Both the position numbers and the translations under genes were made by a program. Source: Pseudomonas sp. RIT-PI-q (GTDB taxonomy: Bacteria; Pseudomonadota; Gammaproteobacteria; Pseudomonadales; Pseudomonadaceae). Taken from it: a DNA stretch of 64,000 nt. Below, in pieces: positions 7,497-16,341 of this stretch (the first letter of the stretch is position 1; each line of letters opens with the position of its first letter). The DNA is taken from assembly GCF_001297125.1 (NCBI RefSeq), contig NZ_LHPC01000028.1, positions 372,001 through 436,000 on the forward strand, given 5' to 3'. Under the pieces are notes generated by a model that was not told the origin of the DNA, did not search any database, and worked only from the letters and a program-made list of their open reading frames with translations.

Positions 7497-9140
7497 TTAA
7501 TCCTCCCCCTCATTCCCCTTGCCTGTCGAGCCCACCCCCAACACAGATATAGAAATAGCGGAATTATCTTTCAAATTATTATGCGCGATCAAATTGTTGC
7601 TGGATCCAGCATCTTCCACAATTCCATTCTTGTTTCCGTAACACCTGACATTTTCAACCGTGACCTCCTTCGCATTGGTCAACCGAAGCCCTGTAGAAAT
7701 GCAATTAGACAACGTTCCACCAGACACCACCCCGTGGCTTACAGGTTTCCCTGGAGCTCCCAACTGGATTCCATGTTGTTTTGTCCCCGTCACATAGGGG
7801 TTCGTTATCCAGAACCAGTCAGAGTTTTGAAGAGTAATACCGGAAGAAACGTTGATACCATCCCCGCGAAGTGTACGAATTTTCAGATTCTCCAAACTGA
7901 TACGATACGAGTTTTCGATCAAAAAACCTCGAAGAGAGTCATGCGCTTCAAAGCTGTCGATATGGATATCTCTGCAACCCACAACCCGAGCACAATAATC
8001 TCCATTTTCCTCACAACGTCCTACTATATTCGAGATCTTCACATCGGATATCTTGTGCTGTAATCCTTCATCAGAAAGATAAAAGGCAAACCCCCCTTCA
8101 TTTATTCGACCGACTTTACCATCAACATTATTTATACTCACACGACGAATCGCGGTACTTACTCCTTTTCGGACATGCATTTTTATTAGACTTGACTGGG
8201 AAGAATCAAGATAATTATTCACCACCGTAACGTCTTCGACATCCCCACTTTCATCAACCCCCGGCACTTCCTGGGTAAACGCAATACAATCATCCCCCGT
8301 TCGCACACGATTATTTGCAATTACAATGTTCTTCGACCTTCCCTTAAAATGCCATCCATCAGTCAATACTTCCGTACTCCCCACATCCGTATCGTTACCA
8401 TAGACCAATACATTATTGCAGTTTTGGAACTTGGTAGTCCAATCCGAGTAGGTATTACGGATCTTCAAATCAAACACTGTAATAAAATCGCTATTAAAAA
8501 ACACAATGTGTTTTCCGATTCTGCCAGCGCTAGACTTCAGGGCGCCCCCACCAAAAACAAGTACATTTGAAACCCCACTGGCATCGCCTTTGTTTTTTAT
8601 AGTGCCTGCATAGGTATCAATACTATCAAAATCTTTTAATATTGTAGTTCCAGGGGAAATGTACAATCTGGAATTACTTCCCATCTGTAACGGCTTCGTA
8701 ATCCTTAGAACCCCGAGCGGAGTTACACAGACGAGCCCCCTCGCCTCAGCTGTATCAATAGCGGCCTGGATCGCGCGACTCCAATCCCAAGTGCTTGAAT
8801 CACCTGGTTTCTTTTTTATAATTAATCGTTCAAATTGGCGCACATCAACGTGTTCTAAAACAAACACATTATTATTACAATCAATGGCCGTTTCTAGCGA
8901 TGCACTCGCCCAGTCTAGATTGACTCCACCATCTGCAACGGTAAGCGCTCGCGCCAACCCGACGGACACTTTACTTTTTGAAAGCCTGGCTTGCTGTTCA
9001 TTAGCGAAAAGTCTATGACTCTGCAACCAAAATGAGCCCGCCCCGACGGTAAATACCGCCGTGCACGCAGCACTAGCGAGTTTGGTAAAGCGTCGCCGCG
9101 ATAAAAGATTAGGGCGATCGGGAGGAGAATGATCTGACAT
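7497..9140 (-). CDS. Tat-exported right-handed beta-helix protein (pectate lyase-like fold)
   Basis: 547 residues. The N-terminus has a twin-arginine signal (LSRRRFTKLA followed by an Ala/Val-rich stretch to about residue 47), so it should be exported folded to the periplasm. The rest is a run of short Asn/Val/Ile-rich strands (NNVLVYGND, NIVIANNRVRTGDDCIAF, VTVVNNYLDSS, and so on) typical of parallel beta-helix carbohydrate-active proteins. RTGDDCIAF resembles the GDD segment of family 28 polygalacturonase-like helices. Near galU and the polysaccharide operon, a lyase, hydrolase or epimerase acting on the exported polymer is likely. The exact activity cannot be told from sequence. Confidence 0.7.
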   Translation of the reverse strand: MSDHSPPDRPNLLSRRRFTKLASAACTAVFTVGAGSFWLQSHRLFANEQQARLSKSKVSVGLARALTVADGGVNLDWASASLETAIDCNNNVFVLEHVDVRQFERLIIKKKPGDSSTWDWSRAIQAAIDTAEARGLVCVTPLGVLRITKPLQMGSNSRLYISPGTTILKDFDSIDTYAGTIKNKGDASGVSNVLVFGGGALKSSAGRIGKHIVFFNSDFITVFDLKIRNTYSDWTTKFQNCNNVLVYGNDTDVGSTEVLTDGWHFKGRSKNIVIANNRVRTGDDCIAFTQEVPGVDESGDVEDVTVVNNYLDSSQSSLIKMHVRKGVSTAIRRVSINNVDGKVGRINEGGFAFYLSDEGLQHKISDVKISNIVGRCEENGDYCARVVGCRDIHIDSFEAHDSLRGFLIENSYRISLENLKIRTLRGDGINVSSGITLQNSDWFWITNPYVTGTKQHGIQLGAPGKPVSHGVVSGGTLSNCISTGLRLTNAKEVTVENVRCYGNKNGIVEDAGSSNNLIAHNNLKDNSAISISVLGVGSTGKGNEGED

Positions 9141-9449
9141 GAGTGAAACCGACAGTTATGGATGGGTACTGCAACAGTAAACACTATTCCATAAAAAACT
9201 GATAAGTTAAATAAGGCTCGCGTCCGGCAATAGGCGAGTGGTTCCGAGAAGGGAGAATTGCGATTCAGAATGGTTCGCTGACAGTATTATCATTTCTTTA
9301 CTGAGCGCTGACGGGCTGACAGTGCGATCAGTCCTTGATCGCGGGGAGCAGATATGACGACCTACTGAACTAAAGCAAAAAGGGGTCCCTTAGACTACAT
9401 GGATCAAGCAGTGAAGCGCTTAGTTATAACAAGCAGCATAAATCTTTAC
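9141..9449. other. 309-bp gap between the two beta-helix genes
   Basis: No reading frame with coding character, no repeat and no clear terminator seen. Presumably holds the promoter of the Tat beta-helix gene, which reads leftward from 9140. Confidence 0.4.
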
Positions 9450-11213
9450 CTAAAGGCATACTGGATTGAATTGCTCATGATCGTACGTCTGACCTGATAG
9501 TCGAGTGAACGCACATTTGTAGTGGATGACCTTTCCCCCTTCAGCGACAACTGCATCCAAATCAGCACGCCCCCTCATTTTGATACCCACACAATACATT
9601 GTTGCCCCTTGCCCGGACTGCACGTGTCGGGGAATAGAGGTTTTCAATGAGTCCTCTAAAAGACAGCCAACATTGTATGAAACGGTATTGGCATTTACGT
9701 CCTCCAAATTGGGGCCTTCGTTCCGTGCGTAATAGCCGTTTATGCGTAAAATTTTACCTCCATCGTGTATAGATGAACCTTGGTTATTCCCCTCCCCTGT
9801 CGCTCCATTGTCTCGTCCAACACAGTCGATTTCCACATGCCAACCACAATTTTGCAATACCGCATTCCACTGGTGGTAGTTGAATCCATCACGCCTTGAT
9901 TTATACCCTGTACAACGCATTAGAATGCTGTTTCCGCCTTCTGTTCGAAAGCTTCCTCCTCCTGACACCCCAAGACTCTCACTGTAACCAAATGAGCAAT
10001 CGACCGCGATCCAAAGCGGGGTCATATTTTCAGCTATTGCGCGGGTCAGGACATTCGGAACCCCAATAAAATTTATCCCCTCTGTATAGAACGTATAGGG
10101 GCCTGTCACACGAAACGTTGAATCCTGAAAGATGCGAATATCTATGTCGGGAACACGTCCATCAACGGTCATCACATAAACTGTGCCACCATTGAAGTAT
10201 GCAGACCCCGGTGTGGCGGCGACAGCAGCCACGCTGGATGCCACTTGATATTGCATAAAGTCGCCATTTCGATCTTTATATTTGGAGTCCCAGGCGAATC
10301 GCCCGCTGGTGGTCCCACTAATCGAGGCGGAATACACCGTTGGGTAAACAGCATCCGCAACCCAAGAAAGGTTGAACACGCAACCGTAGATATTCGCAGC
10401 GCCTCCGCCAAGCACTGTCATGGATATGTTTCTAGGTAGCACAACCTCGCCAACAGCATTATTAACACGAGGATAATCGCCAGGTTGCAGGACAATCTCG
10501 ACGACGTCAGGCTTTGCAAGTGCGGCCTGGATGCTGTTCAGCGCAGTAAAAAAGGTCAATCCATTATTACTGGATGCTCCGCCTGTGTGCCGGACATAGT
10601 AGCGTTTACCGACTGGCTTGGATGCACGCGCATCATAATCGGTCGCTCCAGAACCATCTGCATTCATATAGACAGCATGCGACCAAAATGATGTTATTGA
10701 GGAAGGTAGAGTCAGTTTACCGTAGGCGTCCACATCATAAATTCGAAAATACCCATTTGAAAGCCTCGCTTTATTCCCGACAAAATTTACATTAGATGCT
10801 CCAACCAATCCGTTTACTGTATAGGTTGTACTGTCCGCAAGTCGAATCCATTTGATGCCTCTGGCAACCGCATAAGTAATTGCTGAATTAATAGCCAATG
10901 TATCGTCGCCGACACCAGTAGCACCAAAGTCACGAACATCTAGAATATCAAGAAGTTTTTGGGCCAGATTACGGGCATTAAACCCTACCATCGCAGCGCC
11001 CTTGCCAGACTCCGTAGAATTGATAAGATCAATTGCTAATTCAGTCCCCGACCCAGATGCAGGTATGACACCTACAGGATTACCCGTCGAATCGAAACCC
11101 ATCACCTTGTTGGCCCTGACCAACGCGTCCGGCAACTCGCTTAGTACCTCTCCATCAGGGGCGCGGACGGCCCGAAGAATATCAATATCTGCGATTATTT
11201 CATTAGTAGTCAT
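9450..11213 (-). CDS. Phage tailspike-like pectate-lyase-3 domain protein
   Basis: 587 residues without any Sec or Tat signal. Residues 1-90 resemble the particle-binding leader of podovirus tailspikes and end in GKGAAMVGFNARNLA; then DVRDFGATGVGDDTLAINSA (about residues 93-112) is the classic opening of the pectate lyase 3 beta-helix domain of polysaccharide depolymerases. The remainder is beta-helical in character, with many short Gly/Asn-rich strands. No other phage genes flank it. It could be a domesticated depolymerase, a leftover of a decayed prophage or a protein released by lysis. It shares orientation with the Tat beta-helix gene but is 309 bp away, so independent transcription is likely. 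Confidence 0.72.
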   Translation of the reverse strand: MTTNEIIADIDILRAVRAPDGEVLSELPDALVRANKVMGFDSTGNPVGVIPASGSGTELAIDLINSTESGKGAAMVGFNARNLAQKLLDILDVRDFGATGVGDDTLAINSAITYAVARGIKWIRLADSTTYTVNGLVGASNVNFVGNKARLSNGYFRIYDVDAYGKLTLPSSITSFWSHAVYMNADGSGATDYDARASKPVGKRYYVRHTGGASSNNGLTFFTALNSIQAALAKPDVVEIVLQPGDYPRVNNAVGEVVLPRNISMTVLGGGAANIYGCVFNLSWVADAVYPTVYSASISGTTSGRFAWDSKYKDRNGDFMQYQVASSVAAVAATPGSAYFNGGTVYVMTVDGRVPDIDIRIFQDSTFRVTGPYTFYTEGINFIGVPNVLTRAIAENMTPLWIAVDCSFGYSESLGVSGGGSFRTEGGNSILMRCTGYKSRRDGFNYHQWNAVLQNCGWHVEIDCVGRDNGATGEGNNQGSSIHDGGKILRINGYYARNEGPNLEDVNANTVSYNVGCLLEDSLKTSIPRHVQSGQGATMYCVGIKMRGRADLDAVVAEGGKVIHYKCAFTRLSGQTYDHEQFNPVCL

Positions 11214-11565
11214 CAGAACTCTCCAAACGTTTTTATTAATATTGAACTTACCTCCAGCAAATTGATCCTAGCAACACACCAAGTCCCTACCAGACAATTA
11301 ATCCTGTTTTTGCAGACTAAAACTAACCCATCACCACTCTAAAACTTAGATAAAACATTTACACACACTTAACGCCAGACACCCTGACTTAAACTGTGCT
11401 AGGGATATAACCGCTCGCCCTCTTACTTAACTGTTAATCACTATAAGTTTACGAACCTTTCGTAAACACGAACGACTATTACTTATAGCATTACTACAAA
11501 AACAGGTGTGTATATGCGTACCCGAAACGCACACTTCGAATCAGGCCAGCAATCTGTAGACGTTA
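11214..11565. promoter_or_regulatory. A+T-rich gap upstream of the tailspike-like gene
   Basis: 352 bp without a gene between two leftward genes. It contains a perfect operator-like palindrome at 11447-11467 and must hold the promoter of the tailspike-like gene. Confidence 0.45.
11447..11467. promoter_or_regulatory. Perfect 9-bp inverted repeat, candidate operator
   Basis: GTTTACGAA (11447-11455) and TTCGTAAAC (11459-11467) form a perfect palindrome with a 3-nt spacer, 234 bp upstream of the tailspike-like start. Arm size and spacing suit a dimeric transcription factor site; no regulator gene is adjacent. Confidence 0.4.
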
Positions 11566-12186
11566 CTATTTGCTGGAAATACGCCAATAGGGGTGAGTGA
11601 AGGGAGCCTCTTCTGCCCCCGAAAGGCTCACTGCAAGTGAGTTCAATATCCCCTCAGCCGTATACTTCGGAATGCTCGTACTCAACAGGATGACCGCTAG
11701 CCCCAACGCCAGGACAGGCAGGGGAATTTTTCGGATTTCCTTTTTTTCCAGCCTGAAAAGAAACACGCAGGCGGCGGCAGATCCGACAACCGCCCCCGCA
11801 ATGGCTTCCGCCACAGGATGAATAGTCTGCCCGACATACTGGATGCTGAACCACCAGGTCGACAGTAGCCCTGCCCCCAGTGCCAGCCATCGAAGTCGAT
11901 GATCGATCTGGCGCAACAGCAAGCTCAGGACAACCGTCGATACCAGGCAAGCGTTCATCGCATGACCACTGATGACCGCGATATCCAGACTTTCCAGGCC
12001 GATTCCCCAGCCCTTGAAAAGCACTTTACTGAGACCTACGACGAAATAGGCTACGGACAGCACGCCGAGCCATAAGAGGGAGAGTTTTCTAGATGCCGTG
12101 CACCATAACCAACCAGCGACAACCATGGCCGCAGGAAGCATGACGGTGATTCCGGCGTATTGAGCGATGTGCAGTTTTAACTCCAA
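11566..12186 (-). CDS. PAP2-family membrane phosphatase
   Basis: 206-residue integral membrane protein with about six hydrophobic segments. ISGHAMNA is the central SGH motif and QYVGQTIHPVAEAIAGAVVG the C-terminal His-containing motif of the PAP2 (type 2 phosphatidic acid phosphatase) superfamily, placing the active site at the periplasmic face. The first motif (KxxxxxxRP) is poorly conserved (KVLFKGWGIG). Members remove phosphate from lipid or undecaprenyl phosphates. Beside polysaccharide genes it might act in lipid-carrier recycling, which is inference only. It ends just before the A+T-rich gap, 71 bp after the start of the small unknown gene's downstream end. Confidence 0.75.
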   Translation of the reverse strand: MELKLHIAQYAGITVMLPAAMVVAGWLWCTASRKLSLLWLGVLSVAYFVVGLSKVLFKGWGIGLESLDIAVISGHAMNACLVSTVVLSLLLRQIDHRLRWLALGAGLLSTWWFSIQYVGQTIHPVAEAIAGAVVGSAAACVFLFRLEKKEIRKIPLPVLALGLAVILLSTSIPKYTAEGILNSLAVSLSGAEEAPFTHPYWRISSK

Positions 12187-12257
12187 TCTACTTCCTCACG
12201 CCTCGCGCAATGTTCCAGTGTCATGGACACTGGTCGCGTGTTCAGTAGACACAACAT

Positions 12258-12626
12258 TCATCGATCCAAAAAGCACTTCAGGCGATTTTCCACGACAACC
12301 ACCGAATAACTCGCGATGTGCATTGCCAGTCCATCCTCTACCAGCGCTTCCAGCAAGGCAACTTGTGCTGCGAAGCGCTGGTCGCGATTGAGCTTTCGAG
12401 AGGCGTGCATCTGATCGATCAATACATGCGTCACTTGATAGGGAGTGTTAACCCTCAGGCGCCCCAGCCAGACAGGAAGTTTTTTTGCAGTTTTAGTTTG
12501 TCTGATATCCAGTACGCCCGTTGCCTTGTCCGAAGAGGTGCCTTTCGAAATCTCCACGATTTCTTCAAACACGTCGGTCAGCTTTTTTAGTGCGTAACCA
12601 AGCATCAGATCATCAAACGCATCCAA
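12258..12626 (-). CDS. Small hypothetical protein
   Basis: 122 residues, no signal peptide or membrane segment, no family recognised. The start is supported by AGAGG about 9 nt before the ATG. N-terminal half is charged and probably helical (LKKLTDVFEEIVEISKG); the middle has a Lys/Arg-rich stretch (TKTAKKLPVWLGRLR); the C-terminal half looks helical. It lies upstream of and co-oriented with the PAP2 gene (71 bp apart), so the two could form a small operon. Base composition is like the A+T-rich polysaccharide region, not like the tal side. Confidence 0.5.
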   Translation of the reverse strand: MDAFDDLMLGYALKKLTDVFEEIVEISKGTSSDKATGVLDIRQTKTAKKLPVWLGRLRVNTPYQVTHVLIDQMHASRKLNRDQRFAAQVALLEALVEDGLAMHIASYSVVVVENRLKCFLDR

Positions 12627-13100
12627 TCACATATACCTCTTCACTTTACGAAGTTATTTCTACCAAGCACACACCCTCTATTATCACATTACACTTTATT
12701 CGATTTATGTATTGGACGTATTCTAACGATCACGCCCTCACCCGATAACATGACACCCACTAAAAACCCGACTAACCTCTGACAACTTAGCGGACTTTTT
12801 ATAACAACTACCGAGAGCACAACTAAATTATATAGAATTCAAAGACTGCGGTATTACACCCAAGATACCGTGAGTGTTAACAGGGGACTCAGGCGTCAGG
12901 TGATCTGACTGCAAGGCGCTAACCGTCAGATGAGTTGAACCTGTGAGCCCGCCTGGCATCCTATTTATCGATACCGCGCCCCACCTTTCAAACGCCTGTT
13001 TTCAGGTTGTTGCCGCAGGGGGCATTGATACACGCATGTACCCTTGAGTGGCTGTCAGCGCTCGGGTAATGTCAACAGACCCATAGGACAGAGCACGCCC
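12627..13100. other. Gap separating the polysaccharide region from tal
   Basis: 474 bp without a credible gene. A+T-rich up to about 12850, then the composition changes to that of the G+C-rich core. One small stem (ATCTGAC at 12903-12909 with GTCAGAT at 12925-12931) is visible. The tal promoter presumably lies in the right half. Confidence 0.4.
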
Positions 13101-14027
13101 ATGACTTCCAAGCTGGAACAACTCAAACAAATGACCACCGTGGTTGCCGACACCGGCGACTTCGAAGCAATCGCTCGCGTTAAACCCGTGGACGCTACGA
13201 CCAACCCTTCCCTGCTGCTCAAAGCGGCGGCCATTCCCGGTTATGCCGATTTGCTGAACGCTTGCGTCAGTGACTGCAAGGGCGATGTTGGCCTGGCCAG
13301 CGATCGTTTCGGCGTTGCGGTCGGGCAAGAAATCCTGAAAGTGATTCCCGGCCGTATTTCCACCGAAGTGGATGCGCGCCTGTCGTTCGACACTGACGCC
13401 GTATTGAAGCGTGCGCACCGTCTGATCGACCTGTACGAAAAGGCCGGCATCGGCCGCGACCGAGTGCTGATCAAGATCGCTTCCACCTGGGAAGGTATCC
13501 GCGCTGCCGAGACACTGGAAAAGGAAGGCATCCAGACCAACCTGACCTTGCTGTTTTCCTTCGCACAGGCAGCCGCTTGCGCTGACGCCGGGGTTTTCCT
13601 GATTTCACCGTTCGTGGGCCGCATCTACGACTGGTACAAGAAAGCCAATGGCAACGACTACACCGGCGCGGATGATCCGGGCGTGCAGTCGGTGACGCGC
13701 ATCTACAACTACTACAAGGCCAATGACTACAAAACCGTAGTGATGGGCGCGAGCTTCCGTAACTTGAATCAGATCGAGCAGTTGGCCGGTTGCGACCGCC
13801 TGACCATCAGCCCGGACCTGATCGATAAGCTGGCGGCGGACACTGGCAAACTGGAGCGTAAATTGGCACCGGGCCATGCCGGTGAAGCGCGTTTGAGCTT
13901 GAATGAAGCGCAGTTCCGTTGGTTGTCGAACGAGGACGCGATGGCGACCGAGAAGCTGGCTGAGGGTATTCGTCAGTTCGCTCGCGACCAGGAAAAACTT
14001 GAGGCATTGCTGCAAGCCAAGCTCTGA
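13101..14027 (+). CDS. tal: Transaldolase
   Basis: 308 residues from the ATG at 13101 (AGGACA upstream); in-frame codons back to 13044 are not needed. Transfers a dihydroxyacetone unit from sedoheptulose 7-phosphate to glyceraldehyde 3-phosphate in the non-oxidative pentose phosphate pathway. [13 protein letters not shown] holds the N-terminal catalytic Asp region and [12 protein letters not shown] carries the Schiff-base Lys125; [11 protein letters not shown] follows as in TalB-type enzymes. Length is that of the TalB family. An intrinsic terminator lies 18 bp after the stop. Confidence 0.96.
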   Translation: MTSKLEQLKQMTTVVADTGDFEAIARVKPVDATTNPSLLLKAAAIPGYADLLNACVSDCKGDVGLASDRFGVAVGQEILKVIPGRISTEVDARLSFDTDAVLKRAHRLIDLYEKAGIGRDRVLIKIASTWEGIRAAETLEKEGIQTNLTLLFSFAQAAACADAGVFLISPFVGRIYDWYKKANGNDYTGADDPGVQSVTRIYNYYKANDYKTVVMGASFRNLNQIEQLAGCDRLTISPDLIDKLAADTGKLERKLAPGHAGEARLSLNEAQFRWLSNEDAMATEKLAEGIRQFARDQEKLEALLQAKL

Positions 14028-14044
14028 TCCACCGGGAGCTAACG

Positions 14045-14080
14045 TAAAAAGGGCGAACCTTCACAGGTTCGCCCTTTTTT
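14045..14080 (+). terminator. Intrinsic terminator of tal
   Basis: AAAAAGGGCGAACCT and AGGTTCGCCCTTTTTT form a strong stem with a 5-nt loop followed by a T-run. Confidence 0.9.
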
Positions 14081-14142
14081 GTGTTTGCCGGGTGGTGGGA
14101 TGGGGTTGGCTTCGCACAGGTGGGTGAGGCGATCTTGCGGAC

Positions 14143-14226
14143 GCCTTCGCGGGCAAGCCCGCTCCCACAGGGATTCGTGGTGCAAATGAGATTGAGTGGT
14201 TAGCAATGAAACTTGCCCGCGAAGAG
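14143..14226. repeat. REP element pair, one arm truncated
   Basis: CGCGGGCAAGCCCGCTCCCA near 14147 is a full Pseudomonas REP; CTTGCCCGCGAAG at 14212-14224 is a partial inverted copy. Lies between tal and hsbA. Confidence 0.7.
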
Positions 14227-14254
14227 GCCAGTCCGGCCTACATCGCCATTGGGG

Positions 14255-14737
14255 TCAATGCCGCTCCAGCGCATTCACCAGGTCATGGAACGCCTCACGA
14301 TTGGAGTCGTTCAGACCCATCAGGATCTTGTGTGCCTCAAGCACTTTGATCCGCACCACTTCTTCGGACTGATCCTGGTCTGGCAGGTCGGTCAGGCACT
14401 CCGGACACGGGATCGGGCGGTCAACGATGTTGAACACCTGCTCGAAGCCCATGGACTGCAAAAGACGGGTGATGTCTTCGTGGGTGGTGACGACGGTCGG
14501 CAGCAGGCCGACCTTTTGCCGCGACAGGATCGACAGTTTGGCCAACAGGCCAAGGGTGGTGCTGTCGATGCTGCGGGTTTCGGTCAGGTCGATCACGATC
14601 GCGTTGAAGTTCAACGCCGTGAAGATCCGCTCAATAGTCGCATCCAACGCCGAACACAGGGTCAGGCGAACTTCACCGACGAACTTCAGGACGAAGGTGC
14701 CGTCCTGCTCGGCGAACTGGATTCTACCGGTACTCAT
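14255..14737 (-). CDS. hsbA: STAS-domain anti-sigma factor antagonist HsbA
   Basis: 160 residues. STAS domain over residues 5-105: the segment IDLTETRSIDSTTLGLL is the conserved loop carrying the phosphorylatable serine, and Ser56 falls where P. aeruginosa HsbA is phosphorylated. The C-terminal 50 residues (after PCPECL) are an extension found in HsbA proteins. In P. aeruginosa, HsbA is the output of the HptB-HsbR branch of the Gac/Rsm network; its phosphorylation state decides whether it binds FlgM (motility) or promotes biofilm formation. The ATG at 14737 overlaps the hsbR stop by one base (TGATG), so translation is coupled. Confidence 0.88.
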   Translation of the reverse strand: MSTGRIQFAEQDGTFVLKFVGEVRLTLCSALDATIERIFTALNFNAIVIDLTETRSIDSTTLGLLAKLSILSRQKVGLLPTVVTTHEDITRLLQSMGFEQVFNIVDRPIPCPECLTDLPDQDQSEEVVRIKVLEAHKILMGLNDSNREAFHDLVNALERH

Positions 14738-15918
14738 CAAAGATTCCTGCTCAACACCAACAGGGCGATATCATCCGGCATCTCCCCTAGCGTGGCCAAT
14801 CCAAAAACCTGCCGCAGCCCATCCAGGGTGCCGCCCGCAGCCTTGACCCGTTGGGGCAACGCCGCTTCTTTTTCTTTGAGTGTAGGTTCTGGCAAAAGGT
14901 CCAGAATGCCATCGGACATCAGCGTCAGGCTGAACGTCGGCGGCAGCTCCAGCACGTGGTCTTCGTAGGTGGCTTCATTAAAGAGGCCCACCGGCAGGCC
15001 ACGCCCTTCCAGATAACGAACACTGTCTGGCGTGTACAACACAGGCAACGGTAAATGACCACCGATGCTATAGGTCAACAAACCTGTCTCCTCGTCGATG
15101 ACTCCACCGACCATTGTGACGTGTTTACCCAGCTTACAACTGATCAGGCCTCGGTTGATATGACCAAGGACCTCTGAAGGCTTGAATTCCGGCAATGTGC
15201 CGCTGCGCTTGGATTCAAACAGCAAGCGCGTGGTCATGAACTTCAGCAACACGGTAACGAAGGCTGAAGAGGCACCATGACCGGAAACGTCCGCCAGGTA
15301 GAAGGCTACCCGACGTTCATCGACTCGAAAGTAGTCGACGAAATCACCCGACAGGTACAGCGACGGGATGATCTGGTGAGCAAACTTGAACTCATCGATG
15401 GACCAGGGGCTGACCGGCAGCATGTTCATCTGCACCTGGCGACCGGCGTTCTGGTCTTCCTGGAGCAGGTTCAGGCTGGCGGCGAGCTCGCGATTGGCCT
15501 TTTCGAGCTTCTCGCGGTAGCGCTGGTTTTCCAGCAGCAGGCGCGCACGATCCAGGGCCCGGCGCACAGAGTGCTCGAGCACAGCCAGATCTTCGAGAGG
15601 CTTGATCAGGTAATCCGCTGCGCCCAGGCGCAGGGCTTCGACCGCGTCGTTCATCACGCCGGCGCCCGAAACAACGATCATCGGGGTTTGCGGCGACAGC
15701 TCGGTGACCTGACGGATAAGTTCGAGTCCGCCCATCTGCGGCATGCGCAGATCGCAGATGACCAAGTCGGGCTTGTCTTGCTCGAATACCTGAAGTCCCT
15801 GCTGGCCATTGCTGGCCTGCAAGACGCTGAAACCACTGTCTTCCAAATAGGCGGCGAGGCTCGCGCGCACTACTTCGTCATCATCGATTATCAGCAGCGT
15901 GGCACTGGTTTTTGGCAT
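14737..15918 (-). CDS. hsbR: Response regulator with PP2C-type Ser/Thr phosphatase domain, HsbR
   Basis: 393 residues from the ATG at 15918; the longer frame to 16047 would add an unconserved leader. Receiver domain at residues 8-125 (IIDDDE acidic pocket, LVICDLRMP phospho-acceptor Asp, LIKPLE conserved Lys), a coiled-coil linker (about 130-165), then a SpoIIE/PP2C-like phosphatase domain (SGDFVDYF, LADVSGHGASSAFVT, MSDGILDL, PDDIALLVL metal-binding Asp residues). In P. aeruginosa it is phosphorylated through HptB and sets HsbA phosphorylation. Directly upstream of and translationally coupled to hsbA. Confidence 0.88.
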   Translation of the reverse strand: MPKTSATLLIIDDDEVVRASLAAYLEDSGFSVLQASNGQQGLQVFEQDKPDLVICDLRMPQMGGLELIRQVTELSPQTPMIVVSGAGVMNDAVEALRLGAADYLIKPLEDLAVLEHSVRRALDRARLLLENQRYREKLEKANRELAASLNLLQEDQNAGRQVQMNMLPVSPWSIDEFKFAHQIIPSLYLSGDFVDYFRVDERRVAFYLADVSGHGASSAFVTVLLKFMTTRLLFESKRSGTLPEFKPSEVLGHINRGLISCKLGKHVTMVGGVIDEETGLLTYSIGGHLPLPVLYTPDSVRYLEGRGLPVGLFNEATYEDHVLELPPTFSLTLMSDGILDLLPEPTLKEKEAALPQRVKAAGGTLDGLRQVFGLATLGEMPDDIALLVLSRNL

Positions 15919-16341
15919 GTGGGCAAACGGCGCCAGAATTAGGTTGGCGTAGCAGGCAGGGGTTTTGGCCCGGCTCACACTACTGGATTCGCTTTCTAGC
16001 CTCTCTGTCGCACCGTTTTCGAGCATTTGCCCTACACACAGGTACACCAGAGGTGCCCTTCTAAGGCGCAGACGGTACTCCCATCCGCGGGGCGTTTCAA
16101 GCTCACGCCGATGGTCGCTTGACGTCTTACCCTTTCAAATCACCAGGAGTTATAAGAACGGGCAAAACCGTAACTTAATGGAAGGTGCCGATCAGCCCAA
16201 CAGCCCCGCACACCAAACGACGCGGACCCTTGTAGGAGCGAGCTCGCTCGCGATGGTCGCCAACGATGACGCGTGCTCGCTGGATAAACGCATCGCCCTC
16301 AGGCCCTTCGCGAGCAAGCTCGCTCCTACAGTTAATCGAGA
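15919..16341. other. Gap between hsbR and mlaA
   Basis: 423 bp. The left part is the 5' leader and promoter of hsbR; the right 100 bp is a REP pair (16231-16330). The open frame that continues upstream of the hsbR start here has no recognisable protein content. Confidence 0.5.
16231..16330. repeat. REP pair (REPIN)
   Basis: TGTAGGAGCGAGCTCGCTCG at 16231 and the inverted CGCGAGCAAGCTCGCTCCTA near 16310 enclose about 60 bp of unique sequence. Confidence 0.8.

Noticed and set aside
9450..11213. Prophage remnant around the tailspike-like gene
   Set aside because: No integrase, capsid, tail, lysis or att-like repeats were seen on either side, so only a single phage-like gene is supported.
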